Origin: Vibrio sinaloensis
Lineage (GTDB): Bacteria; Pseudomonadota; Gammaproteobacteria; Enterobacterales; Vibrionaceae
Length of the DNA: 64,000 nucleotides
NCBI RefSeq assembly: GCF_000808535.1
Contig: NZ_JWLV01000001.1
Location: 496,001-560,000, forward strand
Direction of reading: 5' to 3'
This document shows positions 43,731 to 51,901 of this stretch, piece by piece. Below the pieces are notes generated by a model. That model did not search any database, had not been told where the DNA came from, and saw nothing but the letters and a program-made list of their open reading frames with translations. Position numbers and translations under genes: made by a program. Each line of letters starts with the position of its first letter. The first letter of the stretch is position 1.

Positions 43731-44894
43731 ATGCCTTCAGAGTACAGAATCCGTAAAATCGTCGAGATAGGCGATACTCTCCACCGTTGTGGATGCGCGC
43801 CCTACAAACTGGAAAAATACACACAGTTTTACGCACGAAAACATGGTGTCGATGTGATGATTCAAGCAACCCCGACTACCGTCAACTATCAGTTCCCTGA
43901 TGACAATAATGCCGTCATCATGAAGCGACATCAGCCTGCATCCATCAACTTAAGTTTGTTGGCGAACACCATCATTCGCATTAACCAACCGAGCCAAGAG
44001 CCGGTTCCAGAGCCGGTTGGTTATCCTAAATGGGTTATTGCACTCGCCAATATGGGGATCCCACCGGCCTATTTAATGTTGGTGGGCTCAACCATGGACG
44101 CGATATATCTTTCTGTGTTCTTGGGGTTTATGGTGTGGTCAGCACAACAAGTGTGCAAAGCTAGGCGCTCGATCGCCGTTGAGTTCATTGCTGCCTTATT
44201 GACGGGCATATTGGTTGCATTCTTCGCCAGTACCGGCGCTGAAATCCCTGTTTGGGCACTCTGCATCGCTGCGATCGTTCTGTTTGTTCCGGGACTTTCT
44301 ATCGCCAACTCTTTGGAGTGTCTTGCATTCAATGACTTAGTGTCGGGGACCAGTTTGCTCGGTCAAAGTGCATTAACCTTGATAAAACTGTTTGTTGGCA
44401 TTGTTATGGGGTTGAATATTGGCGAATCTATTTGGGGACAAGCAGAGCCGCTGAGTTACATCAATGAAGTGCCTACCGCATTGCATATTTTTGGCCTGTT
44501 CCTTATCTCAATTTCATTGGGCATTATCTTTAACGCCAGACCAAAGGACATTCTACTCGGCCTACCTGTTGCGATGTTGGGGATGTGGGGACCGTTTTAC
44601 TTAGGCTTTGAAAGTGGTTGGGTCGTTGGCACTTGGGTGACCACGGTATTGATTACGCTTTATGGTACTTGGGTAGCTAAAAAACTCGATCTCACCGGAT
44701 CGATATACATCGTTCAAGGTATCATCATTTTAGTACCGGGAAGCCGTGTATTGGTTAGTGCGAGCCAGTCGGTGTTTGAGCAATCCATTCTTCCGATCCC
44801 AAGTATTGGTCTCTCCGCTCTATTTATGTTTTCAGCCATCGTCGCGGGACAAATCACCGCGTACTCCATCTACTCTCCGAAAATAGAGCGTTAA
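43731..44894 (+). CDS. ThrE-type threonine/serine exporter family protein
   Basis: A 387-residue membrane protein combining the ThrE domain (PF06738) and the ThrE_2 domain (PF12821) in one chain. The first 100 residues are soluble (IGDTLHRCGCAPYKLEKYTQFYARKHG), followed by about ten membrane helices in two sets of five. VPGLSIANSLECLAFNDLVSGTSLL is the conserved loop of the first set, and IILVPGSRVLVSASQSVFEQS that of the second. The family exports threonine and serine in Corynebacterium; here the substrate is unproven. In E. coli the equivalent is split into two genes (YjjP/YjjB), exporting succinate. No strong ribosome binding site is visible. Confidence 0.9.
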   Translation: MPSEYRIRKIVEIGDTLHRCGCAPYKLEKYTQFYARKHGVDVMIQATPTTVNYQFPDDNNAVIMKRHQPASINLSLLANTIIRINQPSQEPVPEPVGYPKWVIALANMGIPPAYLMLVGSTMDAIYLSVFLGFMVWSAQQVCKARRSIAVEFIAALLTGILVAFFASTGAEIPVWALCIAAIVLFVPGLSIANSLECLAFNDLVSGTSLLGQSALTLIKLFVGIVMGLNIGESIWGQAEPLSYINEVPTALHIFGLFLISISLGIIFNARPKDILLGLPVAMLGMWGPFYLGFESGWVVGTWVTTVLITLYGTWVAKKLDLTGSIYIVQGIIILVPGSRVLVSASQSVFEQSILPIPSIGLSALFMFSAIVAGQITAYSIYSPKIER

Positions 44895-44916
44895 AGGCGC
44901 TAAACTTTTACAGCCA

Positions 44917-44958
44917 AGCCTCGCAGTAATCGATCACAATGATCGTTATTGCGAGGCT
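44917..44958. repeat. Long inverted repeat after the exporter gene
   Basis: AGCCTCGCAGTAATCGATC and GATCGTTATTGCGAGGCT pair over about 18 positions with one mismatch and one bulge, around a 5-base loop. It begins 23 bases after the stop codon. No T-run follows on either strand, so it may stabilise or process the transcript or be an operator-like palindrome. Confidence 0.6.
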
Positions 44959-45193
44959 AGCTAACACGGCAACGCTCTAAATTCACTCCTACTCCTCTAC
45001 CAACTATCTCGGCCCCAACCTCGCAAGGTTGTTGGTAAACTGAACAAGTCATACCAAGAAAACTGTTACCAAATGTTAATTTTCGAGTGAAAATATCATT
45101 TAAACAGATGATAATAATTATAAATATCAATAAAAATTATAAATCATCAGTTGAAATTGCCAATTTAATAATGCCAAAGGTAACAGAATCACA

Positions 45194-46408
45194 ATGGATA
45201 AGTCATTTGTCGCAAGACAGCCAATTTTAGATAGAGAGGAAAAATTAATTGGCTACGAACTCCTTTTCAGAGAGGGACTCAACAACGCATTTCCAGACAT
45301 TGACCCAGTGCGAGCCACGTCAAAAGTGCTCTCAAATGTGTACTTCAAAAGTGATAGCTACGAACATGTCATTCAGGACAAGGTAGGTTACGTCAACTTC
45401 CCCTACCAAAGCCTAGTCACACTTGTGCCTGCTCTGCTTCCAAAGGAGAAAATCGTGATCGAAGTGCTCGAAGACTGCAAACCGACCGATGAACTGCTGG
45501 TGGCAATCAAACACTTGAAAAGCCTTGGCTATACCATCGCTTTGGATGATTTTGTCCCAACCCCTGAATGGAAGCGTTTCCTTCGTTTTATCGACATCAT
45601 CAAGTTTGATATCAGTGTCATACCACTCAACAAAGCGGCAAATCTCATTAAAAAACTTGGCGAACGAATTTCCTTTGTCGCTGAACGAGTCGAAACTCGA
45701 GAGCAGTTTTTGCAGTGCAAAGAGTTGGGATTTCACTACTTTCAAGGCTACTACTTTGCCAAACCTGAAATCATTGAGCAGAAGGCGATCTCGGCTTCCC
45801 AGCTGTCAGTGATCAAACTGTGCCAAGAAGTGGCTAAGGAAGAAATCCAAATCAAGCGATTGGAAGCCTTATTCGCGACGGATGTGGCGCTGTCTTATAA
45901 GCTCTTTCGCTACGTCAATTCATCAAACCTCAGCGCTCCAATACGCTCATTCAGACAAGCCTTAGCCTATCTTGGTGAAAACAAAATCAGGTTGTTTGTC
46001 TCCCTCGTTGCCCTCTCGTCAGACAGTGAGTCAGGACCAAAGCCAATCTATCATATGGCTATCCAGAGAGCCTATTTCTGTTCTCTCATCGCAAAAGAGC
46101 TCAATTTGGCTCGTTCGGATGCTTATATCGTGGGATTGTTTTCCCTGTTAGATTCAATATTCAAAGTGAGTTACGACACGATTTTTCAATCCGTCAAAGT
46201 CAGCGATCTTGTTACCGAGGCGATTCTCGAACATAAAGGCGTACTCGGAACGGTTTTACGACTTGTTGAATCCTACGAAAAAGCGGATTGGGACTCAATT
46301 ACCTCGCTAAACGAGGAACTCCAACTCTGCCCCCACGTCTCATCACGTTGCTTCACTAGCTCCTTAAAATGGGAACAACCTAGTGACAAAGCTAGCTTAG
46401 CGGCCTAA
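45194..46408 (+). CDS. Degenerate EAL-HDOD signalling protein
   Basis: A 404-residue cytoplasmic protein with an N-terminal EAL-type domain (about 1-195) and a C-terminal HDOD domain (about 200-390), the YuxH architecture. The EAL signature is ELL (GYELLFREG), the usual ELTE is replaced by EVLED, and the DDFGTG loop reads LDDFVPTPEW. Several metal-binding positions are therefore lost and phosphodiesterase activity is unlikely. It may instead bind cyclic di-GMP or act through protein contacts. HDOD domains occur in motility and signalling regulators. The gene stands alone and is convergent with arfA. Confidence 0.9.
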   Translation: MDKSFVARQPILDREEKLIGYELLFREGLNNAFPDIDPVRATSKVLSNVYFKSDSYEHVIQDKVGYVNFPYQSLVTLVPALLPKEKIVIEVLEDCKPTDELLVAIKHLKSLGYTIALDDFVPTPEWKRFLRFIDIIKFDISVIPLNKAANLIKKLGERISFVAERVETREQFLQCKELGFHYFQGYYFAKPEIIEQKAISASQLSVIKLCQEVAKEEIQIKRLEALFATDVALSYKLFRYVNSSNLSAPIRSFRQALAYLGENKIRLFVSLVALSSDSESGPKPIYHMAIQRAYFCSLIAKELNLARSDAYIVGLFSLLDSIFKVSYDTIFQSVKVSDLVTEAILEHKGVLGTVLRLVESYEKADWDSITSLNEELQLCPHVSSRCFTSSLKWEQPSDKASLAA

Positions 46409-46414
46409 CTATGT

Positions 46415-46462
46415 AAAAAGCCCTATTCGAAAGACGCTGTTAAGCAGCTTTTGAATAGGGCT
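46415..46462 (-). terminator. Hairpin-terminator spanning the arfA stop codon
   Basis: On the minus strand AGCCCTATTCAAAAG (46462-46448) pairs with CTTTCGAATAGGGCT (46433-46419), 14 of 15 positions, followed by TTTT. The 5' arm encodes residues Glu-Pro-Tyr-Ser-Lys of ArfA, and the TAA stop (46442-46440) lies in the apical loop. Hairpins in this position are characteristic of arfA genes. It also lies just after the convergent EAL-HDOD gene. Confidence 0.85.
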
Positions 46463-46652
46463 CTTTGCCTCTGTGTTTCATTTTGCGGCTGAAACTGCCT
46501 TTGCCTTTTTTCGCTTTTTCCACTCTCACTTTAAACAATTCACTGGTAACAACCGCTTTCAAAGCGTTATCTTTGATCTCGCCGCGTCCCACTTCTAATT
46601 CGTGTTGCAACGAGCACTCTTTCCTCATCTTCTGAGGTTTATTTTTGGCCAT
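46440..46652 (-). CDS. arfA: Alternative ribosome-rescue factor A
   Basis: A 70-residue basic protein whose central part [36 protein letters not shown] matches E. coli ArfA (KGQIKDNAIEALL...FRQRVEKNKKGKGSYMRK). ArfA recruits RF2 to ribosomes stalled on mRNAs lacking a stop codon, as a backup to tmRNA. AAAGGAG ends seven bases before the ATG at 46652; a longer frame to 46709 lacks this. A strong hairpin covers the last codons and the stop. In other proteobacteria, cleavage or termination there makes a non-stop mRNA, so that ArfA accumulates only when tmRNA is limiting. E. coli ArfA is 72 residues. Confidence 0.9.
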   Translation of the reverse strand: MAKNKPQKMRKECSLQHELEVGRGEIKDNALKAVVTSELFKVRVEKAKKGKGSFSRKMKHRGKEPYSKAA

Positions 46653-47003
46653 ATCTAGCTCCTTTGATTTTGGGTTTTTATTGGTCACTAAAGAGAATTT
46701 ACTCAGCAACCAAAGCAGACAAATGTTACACCAATAATAATTAAAACTGTATAAATTTAAATCTTTTACCTAGCGCAAACTTTGAATGAAAAAGCCTGTG
46801 ACAACTGAGATTTGCCCCGAAATCTTATTGACTTAGTTGCACTTCAGCCTACACTGGATTTCAGCTAGAAAACGGTTCTTGTTTACCCCGCCGTTTCGTT
46901 GGATTTATGACTGTCCGCCGTAACGTCGTGCTCAATAGCAATCTCCTTTTCCACGCTATCGGTGCCGTCATGGCTTTTGCAAGATTTATCAAGGATATAC
47001 ACT
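46653..47003. other. arfA/cold-shock divergent region with long csp leader
   Basis: About 350 bases between the divergent arfA and cold-shock genes. The csp side includes a GC-richer stretch of about 150 bases that is probably the structured 5' untranslated leader typical of cspA-type mRNAs. No protein frame is supported in it. Confidence 0.5.
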
Positions 47004-47213
47004 ATGTCTAACACTGTAACTGGTACAGTTAAATGGTTTAACGAAACAAAGGGTTTTGGTTTTATTAAGCAAGAAAATGGTCCAGACGTTTTCGCTCACT
47101 TCTCAGCAATCACAGGTGACGGTTTCCGCACTCTTGCTGAAGGTCAAAAAGTTGAGTTCGTAATTACTCAAGGTCAAAAAGGCCCTCAAGCAGAAAACAT
47201 CAAAGCGGTTTAA
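47004..47213 (+). CDS. CspA-family cold-shock protein
   Basis: A 69-residue OB-fold RNA/DNA-binding protein with RNP1 KGFGFIKQ and RNP2 DVFAHFSAI, starting [20 protein letters not shown]. It acts as an RNA chaperone in the cold or in stationary phase. The ATG at 47004 follows AAGGA with a 9-base spacer; an upstream frame to 46962 would add 14 residues not found in the family. A long leader precedes it and a strong terminator follows. In V. cholerae a cold-shock gene also lies near hmp/norR on chromosome II (from memory). I cannot assign the individual csp paralogue name. Confidence 0.94.
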   Translation: MSNTVTGTVKWFNETKGFGFIKQENGPDVFAHFSAITGDGFRTLAEGQKVEFVITQGQKGPQAENIKAV

Positions 47214-47234
47214 TCACAACCACTTACAGCATAC

Positions 47235-47266
47235 AATAGCCAGCACTATCGCTGGCTATTTTTTTA
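47235..47266 (+). terminator. Terminator of the cold-shock gene
   Basis: Perfect 10-bp stem AATAGCCAGC / GCTGGCTATT with a 6-base loop, followed by TTTTT. It ends ten bases before the yaeQ start. Confidence 0.92.
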
Positions 47267-47275
47267 AGTATTACT

Positions 47276-47815
47276 ATGGCACTCAAACCCACTATCTATA
47301 AATTCCGTCTTTCGCTCTCTGACACGAATAGAGATGTGTACGATTCAGCGCAACTGACGATCGCGCAACACCCATCTGAAACCATCCCGAGAATGATGGC
47401 TCGTGTCCTTGCCTTTTGTGCCAAGTACCAACCGGACTTGGTGTTTACCAAAGGCTTGTCCACCATCGAAGAACCAGACCTATGGGTAAAATCACTCGAT
47501 GATCAGATTCAGTACTGGGTTGAAATTGGCGAACCTTCATTAGATCGAATCAAAAAAGCGACTCGATTGTCACCTCGTGTGGATGTGTTTAGCTTCAACA
47601 GCAAATCTGATGTCTGGTGGGAACAAACCAAAAACAAAGCGCATCAATACAACGCGAGCTTTTACCGCTTTAACTGGGATGCAATCGAAGCGTTATCAGA
47701 AGTTGTCGAGCGAGGCATGGATATCTCGGTGATGATTACCGGCGATAGTCTGTTTGTCGACGTCCCACAAGGCTCTTTTGAAGTACAGTTAGAGACCCTC
47801 TACAGCAATGAGTGA
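47276..47815 (+). CDS. yaeQ: YaeQ family protein
   Basis: A 179-residue protein matching the YaeQ family (PF07152) along its full length: MALKPTIYKFRLSLSDTNRD, then HPSETIPRMMARVLAFC, DLWVKSLDDQIQYWVEIGEP and the end VQLETL. It has a PD-(D/E)XK nuclease-like fold by structure in the family, but its role is uncertain; it was once described as a suppressor of RfaH loss. It overlaps the following gene by eight bases, so the two are coupled. It starts just after the csp terminator. Confidence 0.92.
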   Translation: MALKPTIYKFRLSLSDTNRDVYDSAQLTIAQHPSETIPRMMARVLAFCAKYQPDLVFTKGLSTIEEPDLWVKSLDDQIQYWVEIGEPSLDRIKKATRLSPRVDVFSFNSKSDVWWEQTKNKAHQYNASFYRFNWDAIEALSEVVERGMDISVMITGDSLFVDVPQGSFEVQLETLYSNE

Positions 47816-48353
47816 GCTTGATAAGTCACTGCGAGAGATTAACGCTGACGTCCTGTTAAAATCACCGCAGCAAGAGCGGCAGTGGCAACTGTTTTGTGAA
47901 CAGCATGAGCGCTTATTTGTGCAAGTGAGTAAGAAAAAACCCGATGTTGATTTTACTCATCACCTGTTGGGTATTTTGACCAAAGCGCATATCGAGGCTC
48001 AAGCAACCATCGAAAATCACAAGCAGGCGATTCAAGCGATGCAGCAAAGCATGTCTAGCCATTTAGGGGATGAGGAAGCCAAAAAGTTTAACAACCAAAG
48101 CTTGCTGCAACTCGAGTTTGTCACCCATATGTGGTTATACCTGCAGGGTTACTTAAAGATGGACTTTAGTCTGGCCAATGATCATGCCGAGCAAACAGCG
48201 CTCACTATCACAGCAGTTACGCCGAGAGATAGCCACGACCTGCGCACAGAGTTTCTCGAAAGCTTTTATTTGGGCGATCAACACTCGCCACTCGTTCAAA
48301 AACGACATTGGTTCTGGTCGTTGATTACTAAGCTGTTTAGTCCAAAACCATAA
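47808..48353 (+). CDS. Hypothetical protein coupled to yaeQ
   Basis: A 181-residue soluble, mostly helical protein rich in Gln, His and Leu (for example QATIENHKQAIQAMQQSMSS). It ends with an aromatic/basic tail (RHWFWSLITKLFSPKP) that could lie on a membrane. No family is recognised. Its ATG overlaps the yaeQ stop by eight bases (ATGAGTGA), arguing for a functional link with YaeQ. A terminator follows immediately. Confidence 0.75.
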   Translation: MSELDKSLREINADVLLKSPQQERQWQLFCEQHERLFVQVSKKKPDVDFTHHLLGILTKAHIEAQATIENHKQAIQAMQQSMSSHLGDEEAKKFNNQSLLQLEFVTHMWLYLQGYLKMDFSLANDHAEQTALTITAVTPRDSHDLRTEFLESFYLGDQHSPLVQKRHWFWSLITKLFSPKP

Positions 48354-48356
48354 ATT

Positions 48357-48383
48357 AAGGCCTTCAATTGAAGGCCTTTTGCA
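48357..48383. terminator. Bidirectional terminator
   Basis: Perfect 9-bp stem AAGGCCTTC / GAAGGCCTT with a 4-base loop, followed by TT-GC on the plus strand. It lies between the convergent yaeQ-linked gene and hmp. Confidence 0.75.
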
Positions 48384-48401
48384 ATAAAATGCGCACCCCA
48401 T

Positions 48402-49574
48402 TTACAGGTAAGTGTGTGGGCCAAACACCTCGTAATGAATGCGATCGCGTGATACGCCTAGTGATGCAAGCTGCTTAACAATGCTCTCCATAAACAGCAC
48501 CGGACCACAAATATAAAAATCCGCCTCAGTCATAGGCAGTACTTCACTCACAAGGCAAAGATCCATTTGGCCTGAGAAATCCGCTTCTGCGTTTAGATAC
48601 CACGCAAACTGCTTCCACCCTTGCTGCTCAATTAATTGTGCCGTTTCTTGCTTGAACGTGTGCTGCTCGGCCCCATTACACGCGTACAAGTAGCTCACGT
48701 CTTGCTTACCCGCATCCGCGAGACTATGAAGCATAGACTGCATTGGTGTCGCCCCAACACCCGCCGAAATTAACACTACAGGCAGGTTCTTTTCTTGATA
48801 GTAAAAGTCGCCCGCTGGTGCGTATAAGCGAACCACATCACCCACTTTCACAGCGTCATGCATGTGATTCGACACCAAGCCCTTGTGCTCACCCACTTCG
48901 CGCTTAACAGAGATACGATAGTCTTTGCCATTTGGTTTGTGCGATAACGAATACTGCCTGATCTCAACATGTTCTGAACCTGCAGGCTTCACCTCAATAC
49001 CTAAGTATTGCCCGGGTTGATAATCCAGTACTGCGCCACCATCAACGGGAGCGAGGACAAAGCTGGTGACAAACTCAGACTCGCGGATTTTTTGCGTAAC
49101 TTTGAATTCGCGCGCGTTCTCCCAACCTCCTTTGGCTTGGCTGCGCTGCTGATACAAGTCACCTTCACGATCAATGAAAATCTGCGCTAAAAACAAATAA
49201 GCCGCTGTCCAAGCTTCTTCCACTTCCGCCGTAAATGCATCTGGCGCAAGTTCACGTAAGGTCTCAATCAAATGGTGACCGACAATGTGGTAATGCTCAG
49301 CTTGAATATTGAAACTGGTATGTTTGTGAGCAATGCGCTCTACCGCAGATGTCAGAGCTGCAAGGTTCTCAATGTTCTTTGCATACGCTGCTACCGCCTC
49401 AAATAATGCGACACTTTGGCGTCCTGTTTTTTGGTGCGTCATATTGAAAATGTCTTTGAGCTCAGGATTATGCGCAAACATACGCTGATAAAAGTGGGCC
49501 GTAAGCGCTGGACCGGCACTTTCAAGTAATGGAATGGTGCTCTTTACAATGTCAATATGCTGGTTGTTAAGCAT
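48402..49574 (-). CDS. hmp: Flavohaemoglobin nitric oxide dioxygenase
   Basis: A 390-residue protein with a globin domain (1-140; proximal His in IAHKHTSFNI, about residue 85, and HYHIVGHHLIETL), an FAD-binding domain (RQYSLSHKPNG) and an NAD-binding domain (ISAGVGATPMQSML, then YICGPVLFMESIVKQL and the end VFGPHTYL). It converts nitric oxide and oxygen to nitrate using NADH. Length is normal for Hmp. It is divergent from norR. A sigma-54 promoter and NorR-like sites lie in between, so expression should rise in response to NO. Confidence 0.96.
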   Translation of the reverse strand: MLNNQHIDIVKSTIPLLESAGPALTAHFYQRMFAHNPELKDIFNMTHQKTGRQSVALFEAVAAYAKNIENLAALTSAVERIAHKHTSFNIQAEHYHIVGHHLIETLRELAPDAFTAEVEEAWTAAYLFLAQIFIDREGDLYQQRSQAKGGWENAREFKVTQKIRESEFVTSFVLAPVDGGAVLDYQPGQYLGIEVKPAGSEHVEIRQYSLSHKPNGKDYRISVKREVGEHKGLVSNHMHDAVKVGDVVRLYAPAGDFYYQEKNLPVVLISAGVGATPMQSMLHSLADAGKQDVSYLYACNGAEQHTFKQETAQLIEQQGWKQFAWYLNAEADFSGQMDLCLVSEVLPMTEADFYICGPVLFMESIVKQLASLGVSRDRIHYEVFGPHTYL

Positions 49575-49636
49575 GAAGTTCTCCTCAATGGGGTTTTATT
49601 TATACGTTATGTTTACAACTTTACTACCCAGCCTAG

Positions 49637-49652
49637 AGCACAAATGGTGCCA
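49637..49652 (-). promoter_or_regulatory. Sigma-54 promoter of hmp
   Basis: Minus-strand TGGCACCATTTGTGCT matches the -24/-12 consensus TGGCAC-N5-TTGC at nine of ten fixed positions, with GTGC in place of TTGC. It lies about 60-80 bases upstream of the hmp start. A sigma-54 activator (NorR) is encoded divergently. Confidence 0.75.
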
Positions 49653-49705
49653 ACTTCTTGTTTACCGATGGCGCTATGGTTCATGGCAATAAAACAAGAG
49701 AATCT

Positions 49706-49742
49706 AGGTCAAAATGACCTTTTGATTTCATGTCCATTTGAC
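49706..49742. promoter_or_regulatory. NorR-like enhancer sites in the hmp-norR interval
   Basis: The palindrome AGGTCAAAATGACCT (49706-49720) and GTCCATTTGAC (49732-49742) both contain GT-N7-AC, the core of E. coli NorR sites. They lie 55-105 bases upstream of the sigma-54 promoter, a normal enhancer position. E. coli has three such sites; I find two clear ones. A separate palindrome CACTCAC / GTGAGTG is at 49759-49777. Confidence 0.6.
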
Positions 49743-49813
49743 TCTACAATGCATTAATCACTCACACTAAGTGAGTGCAAAACAACCTATTTAAAACAAG
49801 TACTTGGATCATT

Positions 49814-51403
49814 ATGCAAGATATCTCTGTTTCCACGTTGATCGATATGACCATCAGCCTTGCTGTCGGTGACAATGACCACGATAGATTCAACAAATTA
49901 CTCGATGCCATTCGTAAAGCGATTCAATGTGATTGCGTCGCGCTACTCTCACTACAAGGTGATACTCTCGTCCCTTTAGCCATTCAGGGACTGACTCGAG
50001 ACACACTAGGGCGTCGATTTAAAGTAGACGAGCACCCAAGGTTTAAAAACATCTGTGAGTCCAAAAGTGCCATCCGTTTTGACGCCGACTGCGAACTTCC
50101 CGATCCTTTTGACAGCCTACTACTGGATTATGAAGGCGACCTGCCAATGCATGCCTGCATGGGACTGCCGCTGGTTTACGCGGAGACGCTCATTGGTATT
50201 CTCACCCTAGATAGCCTGACACCGAATGTATTTGACCAGATTCCTACTCGTAGTTTAGACGCTCTCTCTGCCCTTGCTGCATCAAGCCTTAAGGTCGCAC
50301 TCACCGTTAGCCAATTAGAGCAGCAAGCGAAGCAGACTCAACAACGTTTTGAAGAACTCAATGAGGAGGCATGGGAGCGAGATGGCGGAGAGATCATTGG
50401 CGCCAGTGATTCGATGCAATTGCTCAAGTCGGATATTGAGGTGGTGGCTCCATCAAATTTCAACATACTGATTCACGGTGAAACCGGCGTAGGCAAAGAG
50501 TTGGTCGCCCGCAGCCTTCATCACTTGTCGCCACGAAAAAAACAGCCCTTGGTCTATGTAAACTGTGCTGCGATTCCAGAAAATTTGGTCGAAAGTGAGC
50601 TGTTTGGTCATGTAAAAGGGGCGTTTACTGGGGCCGATAAATCCCGTATGGGCAAATTTGCTCTGGCTAACGGCGGTACGCTCTTTTTGGATGAAATTGG
50701 TGAGCTCCCGCTTGCAGCGCAAAGCAAAATATTACGAGCACTGCAAAACAACGAGATTCAGCCTGTTGGTCAAGACAAGGTTGAAACCATCGACGTTCGG
50801 GTACTAGCCGCCACCAACCGTGACCTCAAAAAGGAAGTCGCTGACGGCCGTTTTCGCTCTGACCTCTACCATAGATTGAGCGTTTACCCGATACAGGTTC
50901 CGCCGCTTCGCGAGCGCGACGGGGATATTATTCTGCTAGCAGGGTACTTCTTAGAACAAGCAAGGCGAAAACTTGGCATCGTGCAAATCAAGTTAGGTAA
51001 AGAAGCTCGGTTGGCTTTGGCCAAATATAATTGGCCAGGAAACGTTCGAGAGCTAGAACACGTTATTAATCGTGCGGCGCTTAAAGCACGGGCAAGGGTG
51101 CGAAGTGGCCACCTTATCACGGTGACTCTTGAAGATATTGGCGATCTGCATTCCGTATCAGGGTTAACCGCCCAACCGTCCTCTGCTCCAGCCACATTGA
51201 CTCATGATATTGACTGGTCGAAAGGGCTTCGTGAAACGACGGAATCCTATCAACGAACTATCATCATGGCCGCCCTCACCGAAGCCAATTTCAACTGGGC
51301 TCAAGCAGCGCGGGAACTTAAAACCGACCGAGCTAACCTGACTCGCTTAGCGAAACGCTTAGGCATAAATGTCACCAAAAAACACCAAATAGAACTCAAC
51401 TAA
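49814..51403 (+). CDS. norR: NorR, NO-responsive sigma-54 activator
   Basis: A 529-residue bacterial enhancer-binding protein: N-terminal GAF domain (about 1-170), which in NorR holds the NO-sensing iron; AAA+ domain (about 205-435) with Walker A GETGVGKE, the sigma-54-contacting GAFTGA and Walker [13 protein letters not shown]; and a C-terminal Fis-type HTH ([24 protein letters not shown]). The segment DVLGRRF/HPRF near the start (here [15 protein letters not shown]) matches E. coli NorR closely. ATG 49814 is used; an upstream ATG at 49775 would add 13 residues not expected for NorR. It activates the divergent hmp gene from sites in the shared interval. Confidence 0.94.
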   Translation: MQDISVSTLIDMTISLAVGDNDHDRFNKLLDAIRKAIQCDCVALLSLQGDTLVPLAIQGLTRDTLGRRFKVDEHPRFKNICESKSAIRFDADCELPDPFDSLLLDYEGDLPMHACMGLPLVYAETLIGILTLDSLTPNVFDQIPTRSLDALSALAASSLKVALTVSQLEQQAKQTQQRFEELNEEAWERDGGEIIGASDSMQLLKSDIEVVAPSNFNILIHGETGVGKELVARSLHHLSPRKKQPLVYVNCAAIPENLVESELFGHVKGAFTGADKSRMGKFALANGGTLFLDEIGELPLAAQSKILRALQNNEIQPVGQDKVETIDVRVLAATNRDLKKEVADGRFRSDLYHRLSVYPIQVPPLRERDGDIILLAGYFLEQARRKLGIVQIKLGKEARLALAKYNWPGNVRELEHVINRAALKARARVRSGHLITVTLEDIGDLHSVSGLTAQPSSAPATLTHDIDWSKGLRETTESYQRTIIMAALTEANFNWAQAARELKTDRANLTRLAKRLGINVTKKHQIELN

Positions 51404-51448
51404 GCCAGTATCCTCTTGATTACAACTTGGTTACAATAGGCCGCATAA

Positions 51449-51478
51449 GGATGGGACGGGCTACCTAACCCATCCACT
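51449..51478. repeat. Inverted repeat upstream of the glutaredoxin gene
   Basis: GGATGGG and CCCATCC pair as a 7-bp stem around about 13 bases, between norR and the glutaredoxin gene. No T-run follows. It could be a weak norR terminator or an mRNA leader structure. Confidence 0.5.
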
Positions 51479-51514
51479 ATTAAGTCAACCTCCAGCTACA
51501 CTAAAGGGAATAGT

Positions 51515-51874
51515 ATGAAATTTATTCGTTGGTTTTTGGGCCGCGTTATTTTGTTGCTCAACTATGTTTTCTCCCCGAGAGGAGTCAAACGTTCACCAGA
51601 TGCGCAAAACGAGGCCGATACCAAAGCGCAATCCATGGCCCTGTATCAATTTGAAGCGTGTCCATTTTGTGTGAAAGTACGCCGTGCAATGAAGCGTCAG
51701 TCAGTGAATATTGAGCTCAGAGATGCTAAAAATGATCCAACCCATCGCGCTGATCTTGAAGCGGGTGGCGGCCGTATTAAAGTGCCATGTCTTCGCATTG
51801 AAAAAGATGGCCAGGTCGAGTGGATGTACGAATCTTCAGACATCGTCACTTATCTGGAGAAAGAGTTCGCCTAA
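51515..51874 (+). CDS. Membrane-anchored glutaredoxin
   Basis: A 119-residue protein with an N-terminal hydrophobic segment (about residues 5-20, FIRWFLGRVILLLNYVF) followed by a glutaredoxin domain with active site CPFC (Cys49-Cys52), cis-Pro region IKVPCLRIE and the end DIVTYLEKEF. The segment probably anchors it to the inner membrane with the active site in the cytoplasm, judging by the basic residues after it (PRGVKRSP). It would reduce disulfides or glutathione adducts at the membrane. It lies downstream of norR and 27 bases before a HAD phosphatase gene. Confidence 0.9.
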   Translation: MKFIRWFLGRVILLLNYVFSPRGVKRSPDAQNEADTKAQSMALYQFEACPFCVKVRRAMKRQSVNIELRDAKNDPTHRADLEAGGGRIKVPCLRIEKDGQVEWMYESSDIVTYLEKEFA

Positions 51875-51901
51875 TACCCATTTAAACATAAGGTACAGTC
51901 T

